The notes: generated by a model from the sequence alone, not told the origin. 64,000 nucleotides of DNA from Gnetum montanum (GCA_015680685.1 MNCI01026476.1:466707-530706); one strand, 5' to 3'; positions 49,370-60,527 are shown, counted from the first letter of the stretch. Translations and numbers: made by a program.

Positions 49370-49818
49370 GTTAGTAAGGTTGTTTTTGAAGTTAAGCTAT
49401 ATCTTACTACTTACCTTAGTTAAAGATCTTATGTTATAACGTGTGATCGTGCCTAAAAGTTTTTAATAATGAGTCCTGTGACTTAGGTGGTTGCAATTTT
49501 AGTCTCCCGGTATACCTAAGGGTTATATGATTTTTAGGCACAATTATTCTAAGTGTTAAGTTAATTACCCTAATTTATGTCCTTTGGGTGATGATAAATT
49601 TCAAAAAATTTAGGCACTTTTTGGCAAGTGTCTCTCCCCCACGACTAAACTGAACACTCTGGGTTCAAGTAGGTTCAAACGGAATTAAAATTGGAGCACC
49701 AGCACACGAGATATGAGTGAAAAAGCAAAGGTCACACAATCACAAGTTGCAGAGAAAATTTTCAACAACTCCGCCCGCGTGAATGGAAAAATGATGCTAA
49801 GTGTTGTAGCGAGGGTAC
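49370..49818 (-). other. Leader upstream of the 3' ORF (copy 2)
   Basis: Non-coding, between the internal TATA-like site and the 3' ORF ATG. It would be the 5' leader of a 3' ORF transcript if the internal promoter is real. Confidence 0.4.
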
Positions 49819-49925
49819 CTATTTATAGGTAAATAGGATGCGATATCGTGTACGATACATCATGTACGTGATATCACGTACGCGATATCATGTGGGATAC
49901 GATATCACGTATGCGATATCTCGTC
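49819..49925 (-). promoter_or_regulatory. Internal promoter-like block: GATATC array plus TATA (copy 2)
   Basis: Five perfect GATATC sites (49842, 49870, 49884, 49901, 49915) within CG-rich units such as TGCGATATC and ACGTACGCGATATC, followed in minus direction by TATA box CCTATAAATAG at 49819-49829. The same arrangement forms the U3 promoter of the family's LTRs (54198-54287 then TATA at 54176-54187), but sequence beyond the TATA differs from the LTR, so this is not a simple LTR duplication. It lies about 470 bp upstream of the 3' ORF start. Activity is inferred. Confidence 0.6.
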
Positions 49926-51320
49926 CCAAGTGATGTGAGGCACCAAGGAAATACCAAATTTTTAAATAATTTTCTTGAAATTAATGATGAATATTGAGGA
50001 TATTGGCAATGATTAAGATGTTCTAGGGAAATTTCATTGATTCGCGAGGCACCAGTAATGATGACGGTGTGGATTTCATCAATAAAACCTTGGGTGGTAA
50101 GAAAAAGGGTATGTAATGGTACATTGGAACATTGAAATTTAGAGGGATAATAGTAGGGAAATAAAATCAATTTAAAAACTAAGCTGAGGGTAAGAAATTG
50201 TGTGTGTAAGCTATGTCCTAAGAGAAGATTACAAAATATTACATAAGTGGATCCTCCCCAAAGTAGGTTTCAACCTATAATGCCCTTGTGTAATCACACT
50301 TGAAGTGTCCGTGGGCACTAGAAGGGTTAAATGTAATCCACACTAACTCCACAAAACACACACATGTAAATATCACTGGAATGAGATGAAAATCCTATGC
50401 TACACAGAACATGAGCTACGATTACATGAACAGTGAGATGAGACAAACTATAGAAAGGGATCGTAGAGATTGGGACATCAGGTAACTAACGTAGGGCATG
50501 GTGAATCCTGCGTGAAAAGAATGATTAACATGTCATTAACCCATCGTTCCAAGATTAGGACCAAGTCCATTCCTCTAAATAGTGACATCACATTATTTCA
50601 TCCCATGATGAACAACTATGAGGGTACCACAACAACAAGGTGTACGATCACTTGGCATTTAGTACAAGGGAGGAGTGATTTTTGTTTTATGGCACTTTTT
50701 TTTTCTTTTTCTTTTCTTTTCTTTTATTTTTTTTCACTTTACTAATTCCAAAAAAGCCGCCAACCTTCAGGCATGGGTGCATGTCTTTCTAGTGGGACCT
50801 CCTAGAACAACTTTTGATTTTCGAGTGCCCTTTTGATTACTCTTACTCCCATTTTTCATTAGATCTACAAGGATCTTAGTACAACCACATTGCATGATAA
50901 CTTCCACAGATGTCACCAAAGAGAATCCACAAGTCCTCTTGATGTCACACCCTAATCATTCCCTCTTGGTCCATCCTTCTTCATTTTGGGTACAATGAAC
51001 ACAAAATTAATTTTAAGTTTCAAAAATGTCAAGAATATCACTGTACCCTTGAACATAACCTCTTATTTGTAGAGTGGATGAGTGGGTGTAATGGGCTCAC
51101 TATTCCAAATAATTGATCATTCATGACTTAATAATATAAAACACACCTCAACCAATGATCCACATGAGTGTTTTATTCGTAGATGAGATTACTTACAAAA
51201 ATTTAAAAATACAAAACACAAAAAGATAAAAAGATAAAACAAAAAGTTGAAAAATAAAAAAACTGGAAAACAAAAAGTTGAAAAATTAAAGAAGATGAAA
51301 AATATTTATTAATCCTGCTT
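49926..51320. other. Non-coding spacer of family A copy 2
   Basis: Shares words with the copy 1 spacer (AGTGGATCCTCCCCAAAGTAGG near 50245; CCAACCTTCAGGCATGG near 50760). A TTTTC-rich tract at 50700-50740 and an A-rich tract at 51200-51300. No gene. Confidence 0.6.
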
Positions 51321-51324
51321 GTTA

Positions 51325-53311
51325 TTAGAATCGGGGGTATCCCCCATAACTAAATAGTTGAGTATGGCAAGGATTAATAAATGAAAGATGGGGGTCCTTG
51401 CATGTTGGAAGTATTGGAACCAGTCTATACTTATCCCCTTGGGGTTCACACACTTGATTATAATAAGCATAATGGGGCACTTTATCTAATGTAGTTCCTA
51501 GATAACGAGTTGACCCACTATGATGTTTTTGATTATTAGATGGTATGCAAGGATTGGGTTGATGCCTCCCATGGTTGTGTTCATTGGACCATATGGTTGT
51601 TGGAGTGTTTGATGATGGCCTTGATAAGGTTACATGAGGCATTGGGTTCGAAGGTAAGGGTGCACCATAGTGTGGAACTTGTGTTGAGTTGGAGGATGCA
51701 GTGGCCTCAAAATTATGTTGTCCCTTCTTACAGTCGTGTTTAAAGAAGGGGTGCTTTTGATGTTGCTGAGGTTTCTCACTACTGTTGGGAGTAGTAGCAC
51801 AAGTGTTGTTCGTGGGCTATTATGGTGGCACAAACACCTTAGGAATAGTTGGTGGCACTGTGGAAGGAGGGAAAGGATAAGAATTTTGAAAGTTAGGAGG
51901 AATATAAGGTGCACAAGGTGGTGGTTGTGTTGGAGGTATGGGTTGATAGTATTGTGGAGAGTAGTATTGTGATGGGATAGAGTATGTTGGCCCAAATGGA
52001 GAAACATGATGTTGAACGTGATAAGAATTTGAGTTCAAAAAATGTGAAGGGTGCCTCCAGTCTAAGGGTGGTCTCCCCCACAACTGGGATGGTTGCCTTC
52101 ATGCTCTGACACAGTATCTCTGTATGAATTTTGGATGTAATGTGTTTCCCCAATGCTCATGTAGATGTAACAATATTGGGCATTGGCCTTTGGGTTGTTC
52201 ATACAGGCATATGTTGCATTCATACGTATGATTGGAAATTGAGCGCTTATTCCATTTATTCTTCTTTTTTTTCCAAATGTCTAATGTTTTTTCCAGATTC
52301 TTGGGTTGTCAAAAAATTATCTCCAATGGTGTTGATATATTCTCCACACTTTTGATACATCCATTCCAACATTTTATTGATCTTTGCCTTGGCTTCATCT
52401 AACCATTGTTGTATTGGCAAAGATGATGTCTCCACCTTGAGATTTGTTAATTTCTCCTTTTTATGATCATGGACCTTTGTTAAGTTAATATTTTGGTCCC
52501 ATTGATGTTTTTCAACACTCTCACATCTAGCTAATTCTTCTTCTTCTCTTGCTACCCGCTGAATAAGCTCTTGGACTTGATGGATTCGTAGTTCGTATAG
52601 TTAACCTTGGGCATATCTTCCTAATGTCTCACTTGTTTCATTCCATAGCCCATCAATAATATGGTACATTAGCTTTTCCTCGAAAAACCCATGGCCTGGA
52701 TAGTTGTTTAATAGTGCATAATATCTTTCTAAGGCCATGTCCAAGGGTTCATGTTATGCTTGTTTCCATCCTTGGATTTGTTTCCTCAAGGCTGACACTC
52801 TTGTGTAGGTTTGATATTTTTCGTTAAAGACTTCTACCATTGTTGACCAGGGTCGTATTGAATTTGGTTTTAATGATCTATACCATACTTTTGCTTGGTC
52901 AACGAGTGTCATAGGAAAGAGCTTCAGTTTTTGCCACCTATTATCAATGTCATTCCATGTGCAGGCATCGTAGAAGGCTTGTAAATGTTGATGTGGATCT
53001 AAGTCATAGCCTTCTGAAAATGTAGAAAAGTTTTTTAAATCGAGCCTGGGTAGTCGTCTCTCTTTACGATGCCTATGGGAGATTCAAACAGCCTCTTGTA
53101 ATTGCATTAAGCTTGTAGTGGCTAGTAGGGGTTCATTGTCATCTAATAAGGTATGCTTTCATGTGTTGGGATGACGTTGCTTTTATTCATGTTTATAAGA
53201 AACCCCCACTTCAAGTTGCATACTCCAATCTTCATCGTCATATAGTTCGTTGGTTCTCCAATGAACTTCCTCACTAAGTGTGGCATTATCATGATCTTGT
53301 AGGAGAGGCAT
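51325..53311 (-). pseudogene. Family A gag, copy 2
   Basis: About 660 codons from ATG 53311 to a stop at 51325. N-terminal acidic part (HDNATLSEEVHWR), then capsid domain near 52780-53050: FSTFSEGYDLDP, HQHLQAFYDACTWNDID, QKLKLFPMTLVDQAKVWYRS, LKPNSIRPWSTMVEVFNEKY, YYALLNNYPGHGFFEEK. A knuckle-like CNICLYEQPKGQC near 52165-52205 has Gln where copy 1 has His. The C-terminal third is Pro/Tyr/Gln/Ser-rich (YYSPQYYQPIPPTQPPP) and ends SYGGYPRF. Long open stretches and at least one frameshift. It would build the particle; with no pol, the family depends on enzymes supplied in trans. Confidence 0.85.
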
Positions 53312-53435
53312 TGTTGTAAAGTTGTGTGTGAATTAGATGTGACATTTTACAATTATTTCTACTTTCTAAGAGATATATCGTTAAGTCCTATACAATGACC
53401 TTGTATGATATAACTAATCTAGATAACTAGCACCA

Positions 53436-53453
53436 TCCCTAGCAACGATGCCT
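53436..53453 (-). other. Primer-binding site, tRNA-Asp type (copy 2)
   Basis: Minus strand AGGCATCGTTGCTAGGGA, 13 of 18 to the tRNA-Asp complement; four of five differences are C-to-T or G-to-A. Confidence 0.75.
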
Positions 53454-53454
53454 A

Positions 53455-54287
53455 TGATGAGTGGCAAGATACCCCTACACTCAACCATACGAATACGAGC
53501 GTTCTCATGCGTGATCCGATTGAACTCCGCAGACAGACTAGTTGTGGCACCTAGATCATTACCCTTAGGTTGCAATTCGCTATCTTCCCACCTAGACTAG
53601 TATTATATTTGTCAAGTATGGTTTAGTCCAGAGTGAGGTGTATGATGTGTTCCTAATTCTTACGCTACTCCTAAAGGCAATGAAAGATAATATTAACTAT
53701 GCTAAGCTAGGAGAGAAAGGGTAAGAAAGTCTAATCTAGCCTAAGTGTGATGAGCATCCGTTCCTTGATTATCCATACACATCTTGGACTTCATGCATGA
53801 CTACCACTGGGATTACCAAGTGCAGATTCTAGGGACGCCACTGGGTTACCAAGTAGTCACACTTAAATGCTCGTAATCAAGTTGTACTCATTTCACGTTA
53901 CTAGGAGATAAGGGTGAGAGAAACTAATTAAGAAAGCAGTAAATAACAATTAAATAAATAAACAAAGTGAATGCTGCAATGATGAAGTAATCTCAATCTT
54001 TATTGTTAATCATGTGCGTATCCAAGTACGTCACACTCGAATAAAGAATTCTGTACAATTACATTCACCACACTACAGGCAGACATGAGAAAAATAATCT
54101 AACTCTGGAGGGATCAAACTGCTAGAGTTTAGCTACAATCTAACTCCTAATTATGAAACAAGGGAGAGCTGCTTCTTATTTATAGACATTGGGGCGGATT
54201 GCGATATCGCAGGGGAAGATGCGATATCACGGTGGATGCAATATCATGTACGCGATATCATGGCCCATGTGATATTGCATCCCATCA
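53455..54287 (-). repeat. Family A copy 2, 5' LTR
   Basis: 833 bp. The U3 end carries GATATC palindromes at 54203, 54223 and 54254, with decayed units AATATC and GATATT; TATA (minus TCTATAAATAA) at 54176-54187. Confidence 0.93.
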
Positions 54288-54329
54288 ATCTATATAGCAA
54301 AAGGCATTCTAGGTTTTAGGTTCTAGGGT

Positions 54330-55400
54330 TGAGTGCTAGCTGGTAATACCTTGATGATAAATGGTTCTCTGGGAGGATGAGACTAGTTGAATGTTATGAA
54401 TGAGGCTATGTTATAAGGTCATTATTGGTATTTAGAGGGTTGGATTCATTCAATACTAACTCTCCATGATTAATCATCTTCTAGAGATCATCCTTCAAGA
54501 CTAAGCAAAAATCAATATCATGACTAGTTAGTTGATGATAGTAATAAAATCTATTAGGCTTGAAGTATTTTGGTATTTGGGGATCTTCATTGGTTGCTCC
54601 TATTAGATCTTTAACAATNNNTGACTAATAGATGGGTTTCCAAAATGGATTTTAGAATCTAATTTAAAGTTGCATTCCATTATTGAATAAATTTCTATAC
54701 TTGTTGAAGGGACCCTTGCCTTACTTTCATGAGTTGGTCTAAAGTTGTATTAGGTTTCAAGTTGTGTTTGAATGTATTAACAAATTGGGAAATTAAATCA
54801 TCAAGTGAAGAGATGGATCCCCCTAGTAACTTCCTATAGCAATCTGGTGGCTTCCTTATCAAGAACATAAGAAAAATCCTAAGCATCATGTAAGGTCATA
54901 CTTGCAATAAGAAACACTTAGAACAAAACATGATAAGATGCATGTTAAGGTCTCCTTCATCATTATATTTAGTGAAGCTCGTGATAGGCATGCTTGTAGG
55001 TAATGTTATTTGAGGAACTCTAGGGCTAATCTGATCATCTTGGTAAAAGTCCATGACCTTTACAATTTGATTTGTACTAGTTTTGAGCTTATGTAAGTCT
55101 TCACTATGGTCTTTGATCATTTGGAAGGCTTTATCCAAGCCTTGTGGACCTCTTGAGGGTTGGATTGATGGTTGAATAGTTTACTACCATGTAACAAGTA
55201 ATGGTATAGACTAAAGAGCTCATGTGGTCATTATTGTAGGGGACTAAACATAGAAAATAATGTTTGCATAGGAATGTGTGAAATGAAGTACTATTAATAA
55301 ACAAGTTGCATGAAACATGTGGTATTTCAGATCTAGAAGAGGGAACAATCCAAATTGTAATGGATTGGAGCATTGAGGGGGATTACTAGTGGTGGCTGGA
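54330..55400 (-). pseudogene. Gag of the nested Tat element (decayed)
   Basis: Minus strand: GLDKAFQMIKDHSEDLHKL near 55090-55140, PQITLPTSMPITSFTKYNDE near 54970-55015, then CYRKLLGGSISSLDDLISQF and NTFKHNLKPNTTLDQLMKVR (54710-54840), the standard capsid core of Ty3 Tat gag. Downstream YYYHQLTSHDIDFCLVLKDD near 54500-54545 is the knuckle-like end with the first Cys lost. A 3-N gap lies at 54619-54621. The following protease is now at 39420, separated by the copia and family A insertions. Confidence 0.8.
54619..54621. other. Assembly gap (3 N)
   Basis: Three N. Confidence 0.99.
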
Positions 55401-56679
55401 ATGTTGTGATGAAAGGTGTTGATGTAAACATGGAAGAAAATAAGGAGGTGGGTTGTGAGGCCTATTTCAAGGATGTTGCAAGAGGTACTTAATTTACCAC
55501 TGAAATGGAATGGAATGGGTTGCTCATTGGTGAGTTTGGGATTTGTAACTGTGTAGATTCTCTAGATGAGTATTGGTTTTATAATAATCTTCAAACTCAT
55601 CTTTGTCCTCTTGATCTTACTCTAAACTAGCTTCCTCATTTGATGTTACCTCATTGTAAGCATCCACTAATTATGTTAAGCATCCACTAATTATGTTAAC
55701 ATGTTCACATAAATTTGTGATAGTTCTATGTGGTCATATGTGAAATGAATATATTCTTTTCTATTTTTGTGAATGATTTTAAATTGGTTCTTGGAGTTTA
55801 ATTTCTTGTGTGGGATATGCAAACCAACCTAGATTTTAGCACAACTAAAGTTGCAATATTTTTCACTAATGTTGAAAAGTCAGAAATTTTAGTGAATACA
55901 CCTAAGAGACTAGTGATGTTCAATCCCAACTGGGTCATTTGGATCATAGATGCAAGTAGAGGCTTGGTTGGAGGCCATATCGATAATATCTAATGGTAAG
56001 ATGGTTGACACAAAAGGCATAAAACAATGTAGAAATGAGGTATTGGGTAGATGTGGTAGAGGTTTTAATAGTGTAAACGAGGAATTATATGTAGCATATA
56101 CATTGTAGTAGCATAAATGTGGAATAATACATAGTGCAAAAACTACAACAACATAAATGATGAATAAATTACAATGTAAAAACTATAAGAGCATGAAGGA
56201 GTTGTAGTGTAAATGTAAATAAGTGTAAATAATTAAAAAAAAATTGTAAACATGGAAATGTAAAAATAGAAAAAGTATTGTGAATTGCAAATGCAATAAT
56301 AATTTTTGTAATTGTAAAAAGATTAACTAGCTATAACATTTTTTAACTAGCATTTTTGAGGTAATGCTATGATTTAAAGGGAAATAGAAATAAAATTTGA
56401 GGATTCAAGTAGTAAAAGATTAGCATATTTGTAGGAGTTTTACTGCATGAGAGATGTTTATGACTAAGGAAAAAATGTTGGTGTAGGAACAAGAAGAAAA
56501 AACATAGTGCTTTAAACATTTGGTACCAAAAATCACATAAAAATAGCTCTCATGCACTAAATGCATAGGAGATGACTAGCAAAAAATGTGCAAACTGCGG
56601 TTGTGTTTAGATTTAGGTGGAGAAAAGTAGACAGAGACCATCCTTCTAACACTAGAAAACTATAGTGACAGAAAACATT
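55401..56679 (-). other. 5' leader and gag start region of the nested Tat element
   Basis: Mostly non-coding. A run of GTAGCATAAATG / AAAACTACAA-like words repeats at 56085-56350. An exact short duplication (AAGCATCCACTAATTATGTT) occurs at 55659-55678 and 55678-55697. Confidence 0.5.
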
Positions 56680-57648
56680 TGATGATGAAAATTGAATAGA
56701 TCTACACAAATAGTTTTACCTTAGGATCCATGAGCCTTGAAAAGGATCTAAGGTACCTTAGATGGTCTTATTGATCACATAAAAACTTAATGGTCTATTA
56801 CTGAGTGAAAACCATTGATAATGAACAATAACTTATAAATAATTAATCTAATGTTGGATCTGATAGTGGATAGAGAAATGATATAGATAATAATAGAAAA
56901 ATATGTCCAAATACCTAAAAATATGTATGACTTTTGGGGGAAGTACAAGATGAGAAAATACATATTGGAAGCCTATAGGCTTTCAAGATGTGGAAGTATG
57001 AATGTTCCAAGAATCCCCTTAAAAAGTTCTATCAAAGATCTAATGCACAAGTAGGTAGGGTGTGTTCTACAACTAACCCAAATAGTTTAGCTTGATTGAT
57101 CTACTTCAAAGTGATGGTTAAAATAGGTTCTCAACATTCTCAATGATCTACACCAAAGAAATGGCTTTGGGCTTTTAAATATTTTCTCTACTCTAAAAGT
57201 CTTAAGTTTGGAAGAGTTTTGATGATCCAAAAGTCCACAAAAATGGTGTTGATTCTTGTTTTTATTAGCTATAGTTTGTTGTTTCTATGTTGACTTGGCT
57301 TGGACAAATTTCTATCCATTATACACAAAGTTTTTGGTTCGTAATATGGCCAAAAATTGCAACATTTTTTGTGTACAACATTTTTGGGAATGCTAGCATT
57401 TTGACACTATGAGCTTAATTATGTTATTTTAGCATAATTCATGGTCTTTTTTATGTCCCATACCATGAATTACATTTTACAAAGTGAGAATGCTCCACAA
57501 TTTTGGTAAAATAGGGTTACAAGATTGATTTTCTAAAGGGAAATTGAGGCATTTTGTTTCTCTTGAATTTGACCAAAATTACATGACAATTACAAAGAAG
57601 AGACTTAAGTTTTCCCCATTGGTCATAAGGCTTCCTTGTCTATAATTG
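56680..57648 (-). repeat. 5' LTR of the nested Tat element
   Basis: Homologous to 23462-24436 in the same orientation. Ends TGATG on the plus strand; the other end is set by AAATT at 57649-57653, but the expected terminal CA is not visible. Confidence 0.8.
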
Positions 57649-57653
57649 AAATT

Positions 57654-58690
57654 TTCTTTGAGGTGGTTCATATCTAGGTTATATGTTACTCTATTGGTGG
57701 AACATGTATGAGGATACTATGTTGTTAACAAATGTCATAAGTTTTTACCTTTTGCATACAATCATGTTACATCTAAGGATAAGTTTTTACCTTTTGCATA
57801 CAATACCTAATCTTAGTGGCCATGACCCTACATGTCCCCTATAGAGAATTTCATATATGTATTATAATATTACTTAGGTTATGCTTTTCTAAGGAAAATT
57901 AATAATATGTCATAATATGATTTTTGGCATAATATATTGTTAGCCATGATAGCATATTTTTTAGCTCTTTTGGTTACAACATATTTTTGATTTGAATTTA
58001 GATGTTAAGAGGATTCACCATATAATATGTTGTATTCAATGTCATTGAACCATTCAAGTTTAATATCATTGTTCACATTGGTAATAATCATCACATGGTT
58101 TTCTTGTGTTATGGGTTAAGTGTAATTCATGGTCATCGATGATAACTTACATAGTATCTTGAGTGTCATAGTCAGTGCTAAGGTAGCTATGCCATATGCT
58201 AATGTGTTTTCACTAGGGGAAACATGTTGGAAGTCCAATCTACATAAGTCATTACTCTATAATGAAACTAGCATGATAAATCTTCTTAATTTCATCATGA
58301 ATAACCAAGACCAAGTGAGGGAAAACTTTGTAAATTTTTTTAATCAGCTTAATTTTAGAGTCTAATGGTATGTTATGTTAAATCATCCATGGGTCTAATC
58401 TTGTCATGTCAATATAAGACTATGCAAATGCTTCAATATTTGTTTGCAATATTTTAGTAATGTTTTATATGTATTATGGTATTAACTTAGAGCTTAGCTT
58501 CAAATTTTTCTTTTTTCCTTTGTTGGTGGTGAATAAGGTTTCTACAAGGGTATCTTTAGTTTTTTCATCTACTTCTAAATCTAGTATTCATGTGAAGTTT
58601 TCAAGCCACTTTCTAGGATTATCAATGGTTGCCATGTATTCATGGAGATTGATAGGATCAAGATCTAAATAGTTTTGACCCAATTATCTA
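57654..58690 (-). pseudogene. Outermost Tat element: RT start and integrase N-terminal part
   Basis: Minus strand. RT start near 58200-58670: DPINLHEYMATIDNPRKWLE, ETLFTTNKGKKKNLKLSS, IPLDSKIKLIKKIYKVFPHL. A post-RNase H/integrase zinc-region segment follows directly (IKLEWFNDIEYNILYGESS, KYVVTKRAKKYAIMANNILC near 57930-57990; GHVGS near 57830), then MFHQ and PRYEPPQRKF at about 57655-57700, which continues in frame into FLSLKDNLAF at 23461. RT palm and RNase H are absent, so this element too had an internal deletion. A tandem duplication lies inside (57739-57804). Confidence 0.75.
57739..57804. repeat. 42-bp tandem duplication
   Basis: A 24-base word beginning AAGTTTTTACCTTTTGCATA occurs at 57739 and again at 57781. 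Confidence 0.9.
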
Positions 58691-60200
58691 ATAACATTAC
58701 CAAATCATTCAAAAAGTTATAATGGATGACTTAATTATTATTACAGCCCCATTTGTAAATAATACATATAATAAAAGAAAAATGAGATTACATAGCATTT
58801 GTTCATTATTGTCAAAACAAACATTAACAAGCACATTAAGTAAACAATATAATGGTATCTTGCTAACTACATTATGTGATGTAATTCAAAAACTAGGATA
58901 GCCCATACAACAAGGTATATAATTGAAGGAATAAGATATGTCAAAGCTAGTGATTAGGGCATAGAACTAGTTTCTTGGAGGAACAACATAAGCGATGCAT
59001 GCTACATAATTTTGGGGAAGTTGATATGACCATAGCACATTGGAAGACATTGGCATATTCTATGAGATTTACATTTAACACCATAAATATGTTCATGCTA
59101 TGCAGTGTAAATCTTGCATGAAGAGTTATTCATGCTAGATAATGTAATTAGAACATAAAGGAACTTTGTACAGTATTTAGTGTAAGAATAGTGTAATATG
59201 TATTTTATGCTACATCAAGGATTTATATGCTATTTGGTATAAAGGTAGTATGGAAGGTAGCTTACGCTAGATTATGGATGTTTATGCTATCTAGAGTAAA
59301 ACTGACGTAAAATTTCATGTACCATAAACTGAAAAAGCTGAGAGTTAAAAAGGAGAAAAGGAGTCATTGACCTTCATTTCCCATTTCTAAAGTGGCATGA
59401 ATGTAATTTTTTCTCTTTTATAGTAAGAGTAAAGTGACATGTTGATGGAGGAAGACAGTAGAAGATAGGGACCAGTGGGATAATGGAAGAAGCATGTGCA
59501 TAAGAGACCATGATCTAGGGGACATTGCCACATCCTAGGGTTGACATGTTGGAGATTGCATATCATCTAGGTTTCCATTAACATTTTCCAAGTTTTTTTC
59601 TTTGAAATTTTGTTTGTTACACCATTTCCTTCCTTTTGTTACTTGAATGTTTGTTACCTAATCATTGTATCTCTTGTTTGCTTTTGTTTATTCCTATACT
59701 ATTGTGTATTTTTAATTAGAATTATTCATATAAGTTATTTTTATCATTTATTATTATTAGTATTAGTATTAGTATTTTGTTTTAGGCATGGCTCTAGAAT
59801 GTTTTAGTTTTCACATGACATGTTTGTTGATTCTAGTGTATTTGTTTTCTATTTTTCTATGCTACCTATAATGTTTATGCTAATATCTATTTTCGTGCTA
59901 AACCTTGACTTCAAAAATATACTAACAAGCATAACATCAACATAGTTTAAGTTTTATCCTACTTCCTATTTTACGTTGATGTCAATTGCCAATTAGAAAT
60001 ATGATATTCTTACACCTTATGCCACACTACAGTATTTTACACTAAATCTAATAATTTTTTTCATTTATTGTTTTTTTACCCTAACTCTTAGGTGAAGTGT
60101 AAAAGGAGTTAGGTGTTTTCTAGTTATGTGTTAGAGTCCCTTCTTTGCTGTAGAGATTATAACTATTGATTTCATTTTTATGCTTTTCCTAGCATTTGGA
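58691..60200. other. AT-rich remnant with short-period repeats
   Basis: Between 59040 and 59310 words like TATGCTA...GTGTAA recur every 35-50 bp; similar words appear at 59860-60060. TTATTATTAGTATTAGTATTAG simple repeat near 59750-59775. No supported gene. Probably the leader or gag region of the outermost Tat element. Confidence 0.4.
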
Positions 60201-60453
60201 GTTTACATTGGCATAATTGAAGTTAGGAAATTTTGGACTTCAGGCCATTGCTGAAACCAACACTAGTAGTTATAGAGTTTGTGGGCATTCTATGCTTCTT
60301 TGGGATCGTAATTCCAGACTTTCCTATCACTAACGAGACAATTAATAAAAACACAAACACAAAGGTGTGGTTTCATCCTAGGGCAGTGGAGTTTTTGTTC
60401 TACCGACTGGAGAATTTCCGTGTTATTCTCAGGTAAGACTTGAGCGTGTCTAT

Positions 60454-60527
60454 AATGGGTATGATAATCGAAACAATTCTTGTTGATGCCTCCAATGGGT
60501 ATGATATTCGAAACAACTCTTGTTGCG
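60454..60527 (+). repeat. 40-bp tandem duplication
   Basis: AATGGGTATGATAATCGAAA at 60454 and AATGGGTATGATATTCGAAA at 60494; each is followed by CAA.TCTTGTTG. Confidence 0.85.

Larger units (their letters stand above)
45621..54287 (-). mobile_element. Family A LTR retrotransposon copy 2 (gag + 3' ORF, no pol)
   Basis: 8667 bp, exact target duplication ATCTA at 45616-45620 and 54288-54292. LTRs 45621-46410 and 53455-54287. Minus-strand order: 5' LTR, primer site, gag, spacer, promoter-like block, 3' ORF, 3' LTR. From the gag stop (51325) to the 3' ORF start (49347) is 2.0 kb with no RT or integrase. It landed 40 bp from the end of the copia element, inside the same Tat host. Better preserved than copy 1: fewer stops and more CpG, so younger. 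Confidence 0.93.
23462..57648 (-). mobile_element. Minus-strand Tat element with three nested insertions
   Basis: About 9.1 kb of own sequence spread over 34.2 kb. Parts on the minus strand: 5' LTR 56680-57648, gag 54330-55400, protease 38700-39420, a fused RT-start/integrase-end remnant 36396-36660, 3' LTR 23462-24436. Nested inside are the family B element (24461-35271), a copia element (39939-45576) and family A copy 2 (45621-54287). Evidence for the model: the two LTRs are homologous, the gag and protease between them have the same strand, and the flanks at 23461 and 57649 join into one integrase frame with AAATT on each side. Weak point: the right-hand LTR end does not show a clean terminal CA. 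Confidence 0.75.

Noticed and set aside
51540-51972. Plus-strand Trp/Arg-rich frames
   Set aside because: They are complements of the Pro/His-rich end of gag and have no conservation of their own.
60233-60436. 67-codon frame ending before a GTAAG donor-like site
   Set aside because: It looks exon-like (ends CAG then GTAAGA) but matches no known protein and has no partner exon; too weak to call a gene.
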